NCBI GenBank assembly: GCA_933228895.1
Contig: OW121851.1
Coordinates: 128,883,624-128,947,623 of the forward strand
Length of the DNA: 64,000 bases
From: Platycnemis pennipes
Lineage: Eukaryota > Arthropoda > Insecta > Odonata > Platycnemididae
Direction: 5' to 3'
In this document: in pieces, positions 1 to 12,140 of the stretch
Position numbering within the stretch: position 1 is the first letter of the stretch
Layout of the letters: every line of letters begins with the position of its first letter
Notes under the pieces: model-generated
Told to the model about the DNA's origin: nothing
Databases searched by the model: none
Seen by the model: only the letters and a program-made list of their open reading frames with translations
Position numbers and translations under genes: made by a program

Positions 1-149
1 CAGGCGCACTCCTATTAAGCTTATTAACTAGTATCTGAGGTATATTTATCCAGTTAATTTATTATTGTTTCTTATTACAATTTCTTCATCAAGCCATCGT
101 GATGGCGAGGCCTACCTTTTCCACTCTTCCAGTTCCCTTATCCCTCCAT

Positions 150-683
150 AATGGGGGCGTTTACTCGGAACCGAAATCGCAATTTTGTTCACGAAATTGT
201 TAGATGGAAACAAAAAAAGTCATTTAGTGAAAAAATTAATCTTCTAACCACAACCATTCACTCATAAATCAAAAATTAAAATAAGCAAAAGTTGACGCCC
301 ACCGAAAATGCTGCTGTGATAACATTGACGTCATTTTCCTCCCGTCCTTGGCTGCTTTCAGGGGAGGGGGAAGGGAGTGGAGGGGGGTTCTCGGAAGGTT
401 CTCGGAATGCTGTCGAAATCGCTCCCATTGGCCGAGTCAGCTGTGTCCCCCCCTTTGCGATAAGGCGAAGTAGCTTCGCGGGCTCAGTTGTGATTGGACG
501 AAGTAGATATAGGTCAGAGGTTGCACTACACCCACTTTTCCGAAAGGGTTAAAAACATCAGTTTTTCGACGCCTATAACTCGGGAAATAATTGTCGGATC
601 AGAAAACGGAAAAATACGGGTCCTTTTATTTTACAAACTCTATCAGATTCGGCAATAAAAAAAATATGGTAAACGACCCCATT
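150..683 (+). mobile_element. Family-A inverted-repeat element, copy 1
   Basis: The element begins AATGGGGGCGTTTAC and ends GTAAACGACCCCATT, so its ends are inverted repeats matching at 14 of 15 positions. Five other copies of about 520-560 bp occur in this window with the same ends and interior, which fixes the boundaries. The interior holds a conserved TTGACGTCA-like site and a GAAGTAGCTTC near-palindrome. The short open frames inside are not conserved between copies and show no transposase motif, so this is read as a non-autonomous DNA element (MITE). No target-site duplication is clear. Its right end directly abuts a reverse-strand LINE relic. Confidence 0.8.
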
Positions 684-1345
684 GTCTCCCTTCGGCCATC
701 ATGTCTCATGCCGTTGTCCTGTCTTCTCTTTCCTCCCACTCGATTCTTCTATCAGCTAATCTCTTCATGCTGACTTAATTCTTCTCTTTCACATCCTACA
801 CAGCTTATTCCATATATTTCACACATGCCTTCCTTTGCCATTCTTCCCGTTAACTATTCCCTCAACGATTGTATTCATCAGGTCATCGAGTCTTACGATA
901 TGGCCGATTAAGTTGTTCCGTCTTCTTTTTTACAGTTTCAGCAGACTTCTCTTTTCTCCCACTCTTCTTTTGACTTCTTCATTTGTCACTAATTCGATCC
1001 ATTTAACCTTCATCATTCTTCGGGAGCATTTATATCGAATGCTTCAACTAATTCTTCTCCGCTGCTGTAATCGTCCATGCTTCACTACCGTACAGAAATA
1101 TGTTCCAGAGATATGTTCCTATGAATTGTTTCCTTAGTTCTACGCTAGTAATTTCAGCTGTTAGTAGATGCTTCTTTTGATAGAATTCCCACTTTGCCTC
1201 AGCAATTCTACTAAATCTTTCTTGCTTCGTCCATCATTGGTTACTCTGCTTCCCAGGAAATAGAACTCGTTCACCTCTTCCGATTTTTGTTTTCCTAGTT
1301 CAACGTTGGTTTTGTCCTCTTCTCTCTCGCTGCAAACTATAATGT
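684..1345 (-). pseudogene. RTE-like LINE reverse transcriptase C-terminal relic
   Basis: Read on the minus strand, the sequence encodes broken pieces of the region C-terminal to the reverse transcriptase domain of RTE-type LINEs. The piece KTNVELGKQKSEEVNEFYFL is followed by GSRVTNDGRSKK, and after several stops by MKVKWIELVTNEEVKRRVGE. The order matches other copies here (19.0-20.2 kb and 53.9-54.6 kb). Frameshifts and stops make it non-functional. The 3' side is cut by family-A copy 1. The assignment to RTE rather than another LINE clade is from motif recall and is less certain than the LINE call itself. Confidence 0.7.
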
Positions 1346-2603
1346 AGGAGAAAAAAGAAACTTTTGGAAGCATCTGAAACAAAGACGATGAAATAGGAAG
1401 CCTTCGGAGACACTACCGTCTCATGAAGTAATCATCGATGAATGGATGGAGAGGAAAATATCGGATGAAAGTCACGGAATGAACAGTGAAACAAGTACAA
1501 GAGATGAATGATTTTACTATGAAAGAGGCTATCGTTAGTGAGAATGTGGAAGAGAGCAGTTTCCAGCCAATCTTACGATTGATAATTATTTCCTGCATCT
1601 TGTATGAATTTAAGAATGCATCTGCAGTTTTCGACGAGTTCGACTGGCTCCTTCACAGACGGGCAACTGAGGGCGGAGCTCCGTTCTTGAGAAGCCACTT
1701 GCAGCGACAAACACGAACGCAAGAGATCGCTGGTCGGCGCTTTCAACAGGAAGGCGGCGGAACCATATAACAGAGAGAGAGAGATAGGGCGAGCGCATGC
1801 TTTGTACCGAAGCGGCCTTCCCATCCCTTCCCCTCTCCGCCCCCCATTAAACCCCCTCGTATTAGGCAACCACCCGCAAATCATTAAGATAAGCGAGTGC
1901 CCTCTTTAAGTGAGCCAGGAGTGTCGCACTTACATGACAGAGATCCGCAGGGCTTGGGGGCGGGGGGGAGAGGGATTGCTGGCCTCCAGGGGGAAGGGGA
2001 GGGGGGTTGGCGTCCTTCACATATCTTAACGACGTACGGCTCGATCGCCTCTCCTCCTTCGCCTCTCCCTGGCAGAGCCACTTCCCCATTGGAGGAGACG
2101 CTGAAGCCGGAAATTTCGGTGTCTACCACAAGAGTAGCCGGATGTCGAACACAAAAAAAATCGGATACTCGCCCCTTTCCTAATTGGCTAACTCATTTCG
2201 AGGAAACCCTAGGCATCAGGGTTAGAATAGGATAGAACTTGCTCTTTCGCAACTTTGTGGTAAGCCATGACTGAGCATGTTTAATAGAGTTTCGTAATTG
2301 AACTTTTACGAAGCCACAAGGAACAATAGAGAAGCACGAACAGGGTTTCAAAGATTGAATAACGCTGATGACGAAACCGGTGTTATGCTAGCCGAATGAC
2401 TATTGTCGTTTCATTAACTGTTATTCTCTACTGAACCTGTTCAAACCTTCGGTACCTTTCAACTTTAGAATACCAGGGATTTTTCAGAGATCAACTAAAA
2501 GTTTCTCTACTAACTTTCCGCTAAAGACAGTTTCGCAGGACACCATTTTACTCAAACTCATTTCACTTCCAAGGCCCCTAAGTAGCTGCTTTAAATTGAT
2601 TAA
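1346..2603. other. Unassigned non-coding stretch
   Basis: No recognisable gene. About 1640-2120 is richer in GC and CpG, with a short GA run near 1772-1786 and G-rich patches near 1955-2010. Several short overlapping frames on both strands there look like by-products of the base composition. A CTGATGA followed at once by CGAAAC at 2365-2377 resembles a hammerhead core but lacks a stem II. Confidence 0.5.
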
Positions 2604-3535
2604 TCCATACTAACATATAAAAATTTAATGGTGTCTGTCTGTTGCTCAATCACGCAAAAACTACTAAGCGGATTGAGCTGAAATTTGGTATGTAGATAGG
2701 AAATGTGTCTGGGCGGAGCATAGGCTATGTTAAAATGCCCTCAGGGTCCCCAAAAGCCCCTAAATGAACCCTTAGATGGACCCTGGTGATCCTTGGCATT
2801 GAGTTCGGTGCAGTGGTCTCATTTTTTTCTTATTTAAAGTATTTCCATTCAAGACAGAGGGCTGGAATTTTTCTATCGGATGGCTGAATAAACGAAGTTT
2901 CTAATTCTTTCCATCAATTTTCTATTACGCTTAATATTTGTCTTAAAATCATATTTTTAGCAAAAAAATCTCACATTTTTCTCTGAAATCAACAATAGCA
3001 TATTTCCTTGACAACCAGAGATCGGTGTGAATGTCCTTTGATTTTCAAAGGACATTAAAGCCTCTGGCATTTAAATATCACGTTTTTCTGCACGCCCATG
3101 ATAACACTTAGAAATAAATTCTATATAAGAGAGGCCCAGAGTCCCAAGGGTCCCATGTTCGATGTTTCTTAAGGTTTGAAAAAGAAGTAAAAAAAGAGAA
3201 ACGAATAACGGTCACCGCCTCGTGGCGTATCTCGGGTAATGTTAAGAACCGTAAAAAAGGTTTTCTTCCCAGTACGACAGACGGGCCACATAGAATATGT
3301 ATAAAGGTACTTTGTTCTCACGCTGCATGACCGTTTGATTGGTGCACCTAAACGTGATTTGAGTCGGCAGATTAGGGTAATATGAAAATAGCTAAACATT
3401 GATCTCAGGATAAGTAGAGAAATATGTAGTTCTATCTATCATGAGCAGTTCGGCAATGCGGATTCGCTTACCCGTTCTTAAATTAAAGGGGATAATACCA
3501 TAGTTTATACTTGGTACGCAATCATTGTAAAACCT

Positions 3536-3805
3536 TTGATGGATAAGAGAACCGAAAATACGAGATGGCCATTTATCTTACGTGGTGATGAGTTTGCGTG
3601 GGCCATTTTTGGATTTTCCGTACATGAAAGAGGACCAACAGTCACTTATCTCTCCGTGCACCTGGAAAAAGGTCAGCGTGTCTACTACAACGACCACTAT
3701 GTACAACATAGGTCACCAACTCCTCAAATAACCGCGCTAACAATAGGAATTCTTCAGACAGTGGTTTTCTTACAAAATAAGTTCAATGTTTTTCACACCC
3801 GTTGA
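3536..3805 (+). pseudogene. Helitron helicase-protein fragment
   Basis: An 89-codon open frame inside the Helitron. Residues 21-69 contain IFGFSVHERGPTVTYLSVHL and EKGQRVYYNDHYVQHRSPTP. These match my recollection of the stretch of the Helitron Rep/helicase polyprotein where a VHL-ENGQRVYF-like motif and a run of Q/R/P residues lie upstream of the helicase core. No Rep endonuclease motif or Walker motifs are present, so this is a leftover rather than a working enzyme. The frame stops inside the Helitron 3' region, just before the terminal hairpin. The first 20 residues match nothing I know. Confidence 0.6.
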
Positions 3806-3829
3806 ATTTCAACGGGTAGCTTCCGCTAG
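3797..3829 (+). repeat. Helitron 3' terminal hairpin and CTAG end
   Basis: Perfect inverted arms ACCCGTTGAA and TTCAACGGGT around a single T, then AGCTTCCG and the terminal CTAG. This is the sequence that marks the end of rolling-circle transfer in Helitrons. Confidence 0.75.
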
Positions 3830-5690
3830 TAGTTACTAAATTTGCTTGTGTTACATCACATTATCCATTTTAGGAGTCAGTACACTCTTGTAAGGGAAGA
3901 GACTATGTATAACAATTCATTTTTAAGGACGATTCCAAGTCGGTATCAGTAAATAAACTCATAATACATTCCTTTAGTGCACTGTCTTCATTTACTCTTG
4001 TAAATGAAACATTTTAGTTGTATTTTTAGTTGAAATTAACCTTCAGAGCCACATGCGCGTAAGTAGCTAAAGAGCGGCTGGTTTTGAATCTCGAGCTGCA
4101 GGTTTCCGACACATGGTGTTGCCAAAACATTATTCTGCGCATGAACAGAATTTATTACCGGAGCTGGATACGAACCCTCGAACATCCTTGGTTGCGAGAA
4201 TGCCGCATTGCCGACCGCACAACTACATGGTCATTCTTATGTCTACAGGTTTTTTCTTCGCTTAATTCGCCATATTGCTCTTATTTCTTATCTTTCGACA
4301 TTTCATTCTCTACCGGCAGTTTCGGGTAATTTTCGTCGTAGTATTTCCATTTTTTGTTTTCCTATAAGTCCCGGAGATTTCCCTCACCTAATTGAGGGAC
4401 CAAATCGGTAATTCAAGAATTGAATACCCCAAAATATGTGGGAAATTAGAAGAAAAACGGGTTAATGCGGATAGTGTAATTGAGTTCGCTGTTTTTGGCA
4501 AATGGGTGCCGTGAACAATAATAATAGTAAAAAGTGGAAGTTACAAATAGTAGCATAATAATAATAATAATAAAAGGTCTTTATTGGTGCGAGATTGAGA
4601 CAAAACTGTCCCTTCTGCCATCTAACCCCTCGTCAATATAAGTATATAAATCAAATAGTGGTCGATACCTAAAACAATTACAATCTGAGGTTAAAAAAAA
4701 TCAGTTAAGAACACACTTATAGGAATTAAAGAATGATAAATTAACAAAAAAGAAATATATACACACAATATATCAATATTACATATAAAATGGTGTGTGA
4801 AAGAATTTACAATGTGGGAAAAACGTGAGGAGTATCATGCTTACATCCTTCACGCAAAAACCCACTGCAGGAAAACACCCACACAAGGAGGGGGTTGTGA
4901 AAAACCGGCGAAATCCAACTGATAGTAAAGCTAGTGTTTAAGAATAACTCAAATATAATAGCATGTACATAGGAAAATTAGCAGAAAATAATAAAATTCA
5001 GACTCATGTCAAGGGACGAAAATGATGAGAAATCGATCGTCCGATCCTCCCACCTTTCCGTGACGTTCACCTCGTCCTGGCTTCTTTTTTTTACGCCCAT
5101 GGTAACCGCGGAGGGGGAGGATGGCGGAAACAGACCGTTTAGGAAGGGTGCGTGTACAGCCGCGAGATGGCACGGTGGAAACCCATTTCGACCGCTATCG
5201 TTTGCTCACTCTCGATTCAAGCAGCTCTGAATAATCGATCGAGGCAGTTCAGGATGAAAAATAGCGAAGGGAACCGCAGTTTGTCGGAGGGAGGAAAATG
5301 GCGAGTAAGTTTACGAGCGGAAGAAAGATTTAGGACGAGGTGAAATTGGCGAACTGTTTACAGGGATCGGGAGAGGAGAAGGTGAGTGCAACTCGCGGCA
5401 GAAACGTGTTGAAACTGGAGTCAATCGATCGAAACAAAAAAATGCATCAGTTCTATCGTGTGCAGGCTAACGTCGGAGTCACTGGAAAATACAATGCTCC
5501 CCATAATAGCAACAATGGGGAATATGCATTATGTTTGTTTCTTGTTTATTAATGATCTAGCACACTGATGCAAAATTTTCTCAAAAAGTTAAATATATAT
5601 AAGCCGATATTGTCTATGCCAATAACAAGCATAGTTAAACACTATTAAAACGCTTCAGAAAATTGGCGAAAGTCACGCGAACTGAAACGC
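3830..5690. other. Unassigned stretch with an AAT microsatellite
   Basis: No recognisable gene. An (ATA)n run lies at about 4555-4573, and a tRNA-like patch at 4150-4225 is listed separately. About 5000-5400 is GC-richer and has possible splice donors (GCGAGTAAGT near 5300 and AAGGTGAGTG near 5380), but no coding signal on which to call an exon. Confidence 0.4.
4150..4225 (-). mobile_element. Possible tRNA-derived SINE head
   Basis: On the minus strand GGTCGGCAATGCGG is followed about 25 bases later by GGGTTCGTATCC. The spacing and sequence resemble the A and B boxes of a tRNA-type Pol III promoter. A cloverleaf with paired acceptor arms cannot be built by eye, so a SINE head or tRNA relic is more likely than a tRNA gene. 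Confidence 0.35.
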
Positions 5691-6120
5691 CATATGACGT
5701 CACTGGAATTTATGACGTCATATTTTCATGGAAGCAGAGGAAGCGAATGTTGTGTTGAGGTTTTTAGCCGTTTCTTGATCGAAGCAATGATTGAAAACGA
5801 ATTTAAAGAAGCACTATCCGACAATTCTCCTTTGGTCAACTCCCTTATGGTGGTACTCTTCTAAAAATTCCTTCATTCAAATCCAAAGGGATTCTTGCAG
5901 TGAAAACAAATGGAGTGCTATACAAGTACTATACAATTAAGGGACGATTGGCTCGTTGCGATCCATACTACTTGAATGAAAAAATTGAAATGCATTCGTT
6001 TATTGCATTAAACAAATCAGATAAATACATACGTTTTCGACAAGTATCCAACACGTTCTCTGACCATAGTAGCTACGTAGGCAATCCAAAGGTCGTGAGT
6101 TCGAATCACAACTCAGACAT
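5640..6120 (+). repeat. Dispersed repeat fragment, second copy near 14.7 kb
   Basis: The stretch 5960-6070 containing TGAATGAAAAAATTGAAATG matches, in inverted orientation, 14680-14785 over about 100 bp. Upstream, 5692-5723 carries two perfect TGACGTCA sites (5695-5702 and 5713-5720) arranged symmetrically; a similar pair lies at about 14617-14640, but on the other side of the shared block. At 6085-6112 a tRNA-like TAGCTACGTAGG and GAGTTCGAATC pair could be part of a SINE. The element type is not recognised. Confidence 0.4.
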
Positions 6121-9069
6121 CTAAATATAAACTTCGTTCACGAGATAACTAAATATCCGAATAAGATATTTGGGTTCAACTATGAATGCTGCTTTAGTAA
6201 TTATTTTTTTCGACAATAATGAAGTTACTTCTTCACTATCAATGGTATTAAGAATGCTATATGTGTCAGTAGTAATTATTGCCAGAAAACTTGCAATGAA
6301 TTCTCTTAAATTCTCGCCATTAAATTTTTTAAATTTAAATTTCAATTAAACTCTTGCCATCTTGCTCTTAAATTCTCTAAATAAATTCTTGCGATGTGCC
6401 CATGAGAAACAAATTTTCGAAATAACAGTTTGGGGGCAAAAACATTTGGCTTCCCAGAGCTGACACATTAGAAACTCAAATCTCTGAGTATTAAATGTAA
6501 TATATCTCTCGAGGGAGTTCCGATCACACATCCCAGAGCCACGTGATAATATATATTATCACGTGGAATATTTAGGGGCAGGGATACTACCATGGTTTAA
6601 AGAATTAACCATGGCACTCAGCCGAGTTTCTAAAAAGGTCGGGGTGCTTTTGTAGATAGGATGATCAACCTTTTTTATTGCGTTACAGACATAAAAAGGA
6701 TATTTTATTACCTTTTATGAACAACCCTTTACTTTACTTGTTTTAGTGCCTACTGTACTAGACTCCCTAAGAAATAACGCCAGTCGAAAGTAATATCTAC
6801 GACAGTCGAACCAACACCAACGTTAACTCAAAACAAAAATAAAGTTTTCGAATTTTAAAAGTGTATTATTCATGGAAAATAGAGCCACCTTAGTTTTTTT
6901 GTAATTAAAAGATGAAACATTAGCCGATAATTTTCCTTCGTAGTACATTTAAATAGTGCTATTTACTTTTCATTAACCGAACAAAAACTAGAGAGTATCA
7001 TACTGCTAATACAATACCAGAACTCCCTACTGCGTCACGCAAAATAAGGAATAAATATAATTCCAAACTAAAAATTCAAACGCAATACCTAATGACATGC
7101 GAGTAATAAAGGTTTCCATGCAATGTCCACTGGTTTTTACGGAAACCTAATGTTTACTTTTTACCAAACACGACATTTTTCGATTGCTCCAGTTTGTCGC
7201 AACATTAACCCATCCCCATACGACGAAATTAGCCTTCTTCAATTTCAAAACGGACGAGGATAAGAAATCTTCAAGAACTGAATGGCCGAGAAGGGATAAT
7301 GTATCAAAACGAAGGCCATATCTACGTAGTTTCCTTTCAGGGAAATCAAACTTCCTTCGGAGCCTCGGGCGAGTAAGAGGCGAAAGATAACCACGGAAAA
7401 AGAATTATGCCTCGACAGACGAGACTTTCGGCGGTTGGTCTAGAGCAAGGGTAGCAAAATCGTGAGAATTGATCAGCCCTTAGTCTTTGCAAATTACGGT
7501 GAGTCACGCCAAGCGGATAAAGTCCGTAGAAATGGCGCTTCCACTCTCTCCTATCCACTAATTAATGAGCTTTGAATGCAGATGCTCAAGTGAATCACTC
7601 CCAAAACGGCCGTTGCCGGCAATACGATCAAGGATCGGCGGCAGGCGCGAAAAAATTAAATTGAATTTTTTAAAAAATATTTTTAGTAATTGTTATACTT
7701 CAGCCATTGCGTAGAAAGGCAAACAACGGTATTCCAGAAATATTTAAATTTTTCTGCACGACTTCTAATGATACTTTCATTTTTAATTTTCAGTCAATCC
7801 CTACAGATTTCAACGTGAATACTAATATCATAAGTCTTTTGGGCAATCAAAATCTTTCTCGAGAAAATCGTTCGATGCAATGAAATATTTTTTCCGGACA
7901 TTATAACTGGTTATATTTTCCGACAATTTTCTAATCCTGCGCGTCATTCATCGGGAAAATATTTAATTCAATAACATTCCCGGACTTCAAAATAACTCAA
8001 ATTGCACCAGCCCTATTTATTGAAAAATCACCATTACCAAAAATGTCACCATAAGAAAGATGTACGGCGGCATGGATAGGACAGCTGCACCGCGCGCTGC
8101 CGTACGAAGTAGAGGAAGAATAAATCACCATCCCGGGCTATCAATTCTGAGATTAATTGGACGACATTTTCCACTCAGTTCTTTTATCAGTCAGCATTTA
8201 ATATTAGTGCATTTTTTCCAAAACCTTTCCAGCTTCTTAATAAATCTTGATTAACGCGTGAAATCTCAATTAAGTCGGTATCAACTGATTATCACTCCTC
8301 TTTACGTATAGCATCTAAGAACTCCTTCAGTGTAAAAATTCCTATGCACAAAGCTGCCGAGAAAGTCAAAGGAAATACCACGATCTTAGAGATGTTTTCA
8401 ATTTTTCTTACCCAAAAAATGCTAAGGATATTTTTCTTGGAGGACGATAGCCCAATTTGATTAAATAATTTTATATTCAAGGAAAGATATTACAAGTTTC
8501 CAAAAGTAAAAATGTATTCCAAATAGTTTCGATACTAATACGTCATTGTCAAGTGAATCTTTCCGTTTACAAACAAGTGTAAATATGAGCAGGTCGGTGG
8601 GGGAAGGTGGAGAGGGAAAGGGAGAGAAAAGGAACATGGAAGAAGCAGGGATCTGGTTGGGGTGTGGGTGAGAGGGGCACATCAGTACATTCAAATTTGT
8701 TAAATCCGGTGTCGGTTGGTGACGTCGGGGGAAGATGGGAGAGGGAACAGAAGGAGAAAATTTTCACATGTGGAAAATTGCAATATCTTTCCTTTAATAT
8801 GGAACGTTTCCACCACGTTACACCTGAATCTGGTTTGTTCATACACAATTTTGAGTCAAATTTCAAATTCAACGCTTATTAATTAAACCCTCGGTGACCT
8901 TCGTTGGCACACATGTCATTAGGTATTGCTAATATTCATTCTAATGCACGAAATCCTAGGAAATTAGGAGTATGACATTAGCAAACATACATTCGCAGAG
9001 GACTAACTAATCTTGCATATTAATCACGCGAGAATTGCAGCGTACATTATCTAATTTATTCCACAAGTA
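6121..9069. other. Unassigned AT-rich stretch
   Basis: No recognisable gene or element. It contains a perfect 28-bp palindrome (6539-6566, listed separately) followed by a small hairpin with CCATGGTT/AACCATGG arms at 6590-6614. The segment 8590-8760 is purine-rich on the plus strand. Open frames here are short and lack familiar motifs. Confidence 0.4.
6539..6566. repeat. Perfect 28-bp palindrome
   Basis: CCACGTGATAATAT followed by its exact reverse complement ATATTATCACGTGG, with no spacer. Each half carries a CACGTG E-box. It could be a cruciform-prone site or a relic of an inverted-repeat element; flanking sequence gives no element boundary. Confidence 0.85.
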
Positions 9070-9849
9070 ACTGAAGCGACCTTCTTGGGGGTAACGCTTG
9101 ACGAACGACTTTCCTTCAATCAACACACGACCAATACCCTTTCTAAAGTTAACAAAACCAAACATGCTCTTCATTCCCTTATACATTTCAATAGTCCAAC
9201 CTCAATCAACAACAAACTCCGCATTTTATTTAATATAATACTTCCTCAAATTCTCTACGCTTGCCCTATTTGGTGCACCACAGATACCACCAACATGAAA
9301 AAACTTCAAGTTTTCCTCAATAAACTGGCACGGCAACTGACTGGGCCTCCCTGGTTCCCTCCCAATTCCCAAATACAATCGGATCTCGGCATCCCGCAGC
9401 TTCAAACCTTGATTGATTCTAACACCAGGAGTTAAGGAATCACTGTGAAATACTCCACAAATCCCTTAATCTCTTCCCTCTGGTCATCTGAACTCCCATC
9501 CGGCAAATACCTCTACCCTAAAAACAAAATTCCTCAAACCATTCCTAAACATAGAAGAAAACTCAAGAAATTCCCCCAAACTCTATCTCATCTACCTCAC
9601 ATCCATCTCCCGCACCGTAATTTTCCTTCCTATACCACCGAGACTCCACTAACCCATGATAAGTGTCACACCAGCATGTCATGCCATTCGACAGATGAAG
9701 AGAAGACATCTCCTACCCCCTCCCTATCATTACCATCTTCCTCAAACATTCCTATACCTCATACTCAGTCTTCCTACATTAATCCTCATCCTGGTTGCGG
9801 CAGAAGCGGGGCAGCCCTGAAAAACATATTACCCCCTTTCCCAAATTGA
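9070..9849 (+). pseudogene. Jockey-like reverse transcriptase C-terminal region
   Basis: One reading frame is open across about 780 bases except for a TAA at 9433-9435. It begins with the post-palm motif FLGVTLDERLSFNQH and continues with ILPQILYACPIWC and LNKLARQLTGPPWF. These match the region after the catalytic palm in Jockey-clade LINE proteins, including the conserved I-L-Y-A-x-P-x-W motif. After the stop the frame resumes with YSTNPLISSLW, which fits the usual protein tail. The catalytic YADD motif and the endonuclease are absent because the copy is 5'-truncated. A single stop over this length suggests it is younger than the other LINE relics here. Confidence 0.75.
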
Positions 9850-10076
9850 TCATCCCCTAATTAAATCCTACCCCAATGATACATCCTACCTCACTGAAGA
9901 AGATCCTTACCAAACAACACCCTAAAGAAACAACCCATCTGTATCCTCTATATACACCTTATCCTGCTAAGTACTCAAATGTTAATATCCTAACCCTAAT
10001 GAAATAACCCTTCTATAACCCTCATAACTTAGCCTTCGGGAAATAAGTAGATAAAAAAAGCTATATATATATACTC
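9070..10076 (+). mobile_element. 5'-truncated Jockey-like LINE
   Basis: The insert starts inside the reverse transcriptase protein, near FLGVTLDERLSF, and runs through the 3' coding part into an untranslated tail ending in an A-rich and TA-rich segment near 10045-10072. 5' truncation with a simple 3' tail is typical of target-primed LINE insertion. Flanking target duplications were not identified. Confidence 0.7.
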
Positions 10077-12140
10077 CAACCTTTTACTCACCCTTCACTC
10101 CCCATCTTTCAATTGAACTTACCAACCACGGCCAGAAAGAGCGCATAGCTCGAGATGGTGAAACAGGTTTACTGCTAACGATTTGCGATTTGTGCCTACA
10201 TTATCTAGCCTAAAACAACACCATTAGTCAAGAAGTTTTTTCCATTTGCGCGAGGAAAGACATCTTTTACCAATTTTACAGTTTGGCACTCTACGAAGAG
10301 TGATTTCATTTCGCAAAGCATGACCTTTTTATTGAAATAGTCCGTTATCCGTGTGTAATTACCATAGCAAGCGCTCGGAAAAGAAGAAAAATTAAGAATA
10401 CTTAAGGAAGCTTAAATGACACCTGTAAATTTCATGCTTCAATTTATGTAATTATGTACTTCCCATGCCTGAACAAAAATCATTCATCAGTTTTTCTCAC
10501 TGACTTCTTCATGAAGTACGGCAAATATCGTATATACATTGCGCTTGAGGGTTATTTACAGCCTTAAAATGGATCCAAACAAGTATTGAGAATTATCACG
10601 CGTAATTCTTTAAGTATAAGGATTTTGTGCCACCCCGAAGCATTTCGCGTTATATTTTTTATAAAAAAACCTAGAAAATTATCATTTTGCCAGATAATTA
10701 TTCTTTCCTGATAGTGAAAAGTTATATATAACACTTGATACATGATTCGATATATGGTTCCAGCTAAGGGGAAGGCTTTTCATCTGAGGGTATGACTGGA
10801 GTCCGACAGCATATCATTGCTAGTAGGAACATGTAAAATAAGTGACAAGTGGGACAACATAAGATATAAGGTACTCCCACAACCACTGTTTTAGAGTTGA
10901 AAATTAAAATACATAAGACTTAACGCGGCAATTAAGGGAAAAATCAAAAAACTAAATACATAAATAGTTTTAGCCCTGCACCTTAATATGATATTCAAGT
11001 ACCTAAACTAATAAGCCAATATCAATAATCTTTTTTGCTTAAAAGCAAACGAAAGTTCAAGTTACACCGCTCATTAACAATGAACATTGCATACTCCGAA
11101 ATAATAAGTAAGAGCTAAAACTATTTTCCAAGAAATTCAACGTTACATCTCCGCCTGATTTGAGTCAAACTCAAACTCAGTCATGCACTTAAGTGCATGA
11201 TTGACTTACAACTCTATTAAACAGTGCAGCGTCTCCAAGAGGACAAAAATCCATTTTCGGGTTTTTAAGAAGTACACTATAAGTGCCTACTAATTTTTCT
11301 GCAAACACGTATATGGATAATTCATTTTCTAACCGTTCGTTATGAATGTCTTGTGCAACCACTGGAAAAGGTAATCAAACATTTTTCTAGCAAACGTTCT
11401 TTCTTAATCCATAACCAGTAATAAACAGCAAATCACTTCACAAAAGCATGAGTTTACCAAATTCTATTTTACTGAAGCCTAATAGACTTCTACGAGTAAA
11501 GTAGCCTACAAATATTCTGCTGCCAATGATGTTTGTAATGCATCAATCTTAACGGTTTGCTACAAAATAATGAAACATTTTTTTCCGTTCAGACCAACCT
11601 CTTTCTAGATAAAAACTTAATAACGTAGCAAGATATGAAAACACCACTCCAGAATAAACTCATTTATTGAACTTACCGGCTAGGTCTTACTAATGCACCA
11701 AATGCACAAGGCACATATAATGTGAGAATAAATGACCATTTCATTTTAATGGGATAAAAATTCGAGACTTACATTTATGGCCATGGCTCTATAGCTTATG
11801 TTATCACTATGAAGATCGTAAGTTTCCCATGCACATACCAACTGAATTACCAACTCTGAGTCTCCTACCGGATGCCCTTATCATTGACTGCTAAAGGATT
11901 ACTACGGCTGTCTTGAGAAAGGTCCTTACTAACCGTGGCATCCGAGGAGTTTACTGTCGTTTTATCGCTGGCACAAGACCCAATTGAGTGAGGAGGAGAG
12001 TACTGGAAATGGATGGGATCATTTTAAGGTGAAGTCGCCAAGTGCAGACGAGGAAGGCCACCTGTATGCTCCAGACAAACGAAGGCCCGTACTCTATCGG
12101 CCGCCGTAAGCGAGAACTCCAATTCGCGACGACATCGGGG
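10077..12140. other. Unassigned AT-rich stretch
   Basis: No recognisable gene or element. It contains a perfect 20-bp palindrome at 11181-11200 (TCATGCACTTAAGTGCATGA). No open frame of note until the flank of the next family-A copy. Confidence 0.4.

Larger units (their letters stand above)
2604..3829 (+). mobile_element. Complete short Helitron
   Basis: The left end reads A|TCCATACTAACATATAAAA followed by a GTCTGTCTGTTGCTCAATCA segment of the sort found near Helitron 5' ends. The right end has a perfect 10-bp-arm hairpin (ACCCGTTGAA, one T, TTCAACGGGT; 3797-3817), then eight bases, then CTAG at 3826-3829 followed by T. The 5'-TC start, the CTRR 3' end, the subterminal hairpin and insertion between A and T are the defining features of Helitrons, which move by rolling-circle replication and make no target duplication. 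At 1,226 bp it is far shorter than an autonomous element and keeps only a helicase-protein scrap. Confidence 0.75.

Noticed and set aside
292..552. Frames in family-A copies (also 28729-28941) as a small conserved protein
   Set aside because: Similarity reflects the repeat itself; the frames open and close at different places in the six copies.
2365..2382. CTGATGA CGAAAC hammerhead-like core
   Set aside because: There is only one base where stem II should be, and G rather than A, C or U at the cleavage position. A similar stemless core at 41374 was rejected for the same reason.
5006..5400. First exon ending at GCGAGTAAGT or AAGGTGAGTG
   Set aside because: Donor-like sites occur often by chance. 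No acceptor-linked downstream exon and no protein similarity could be found.
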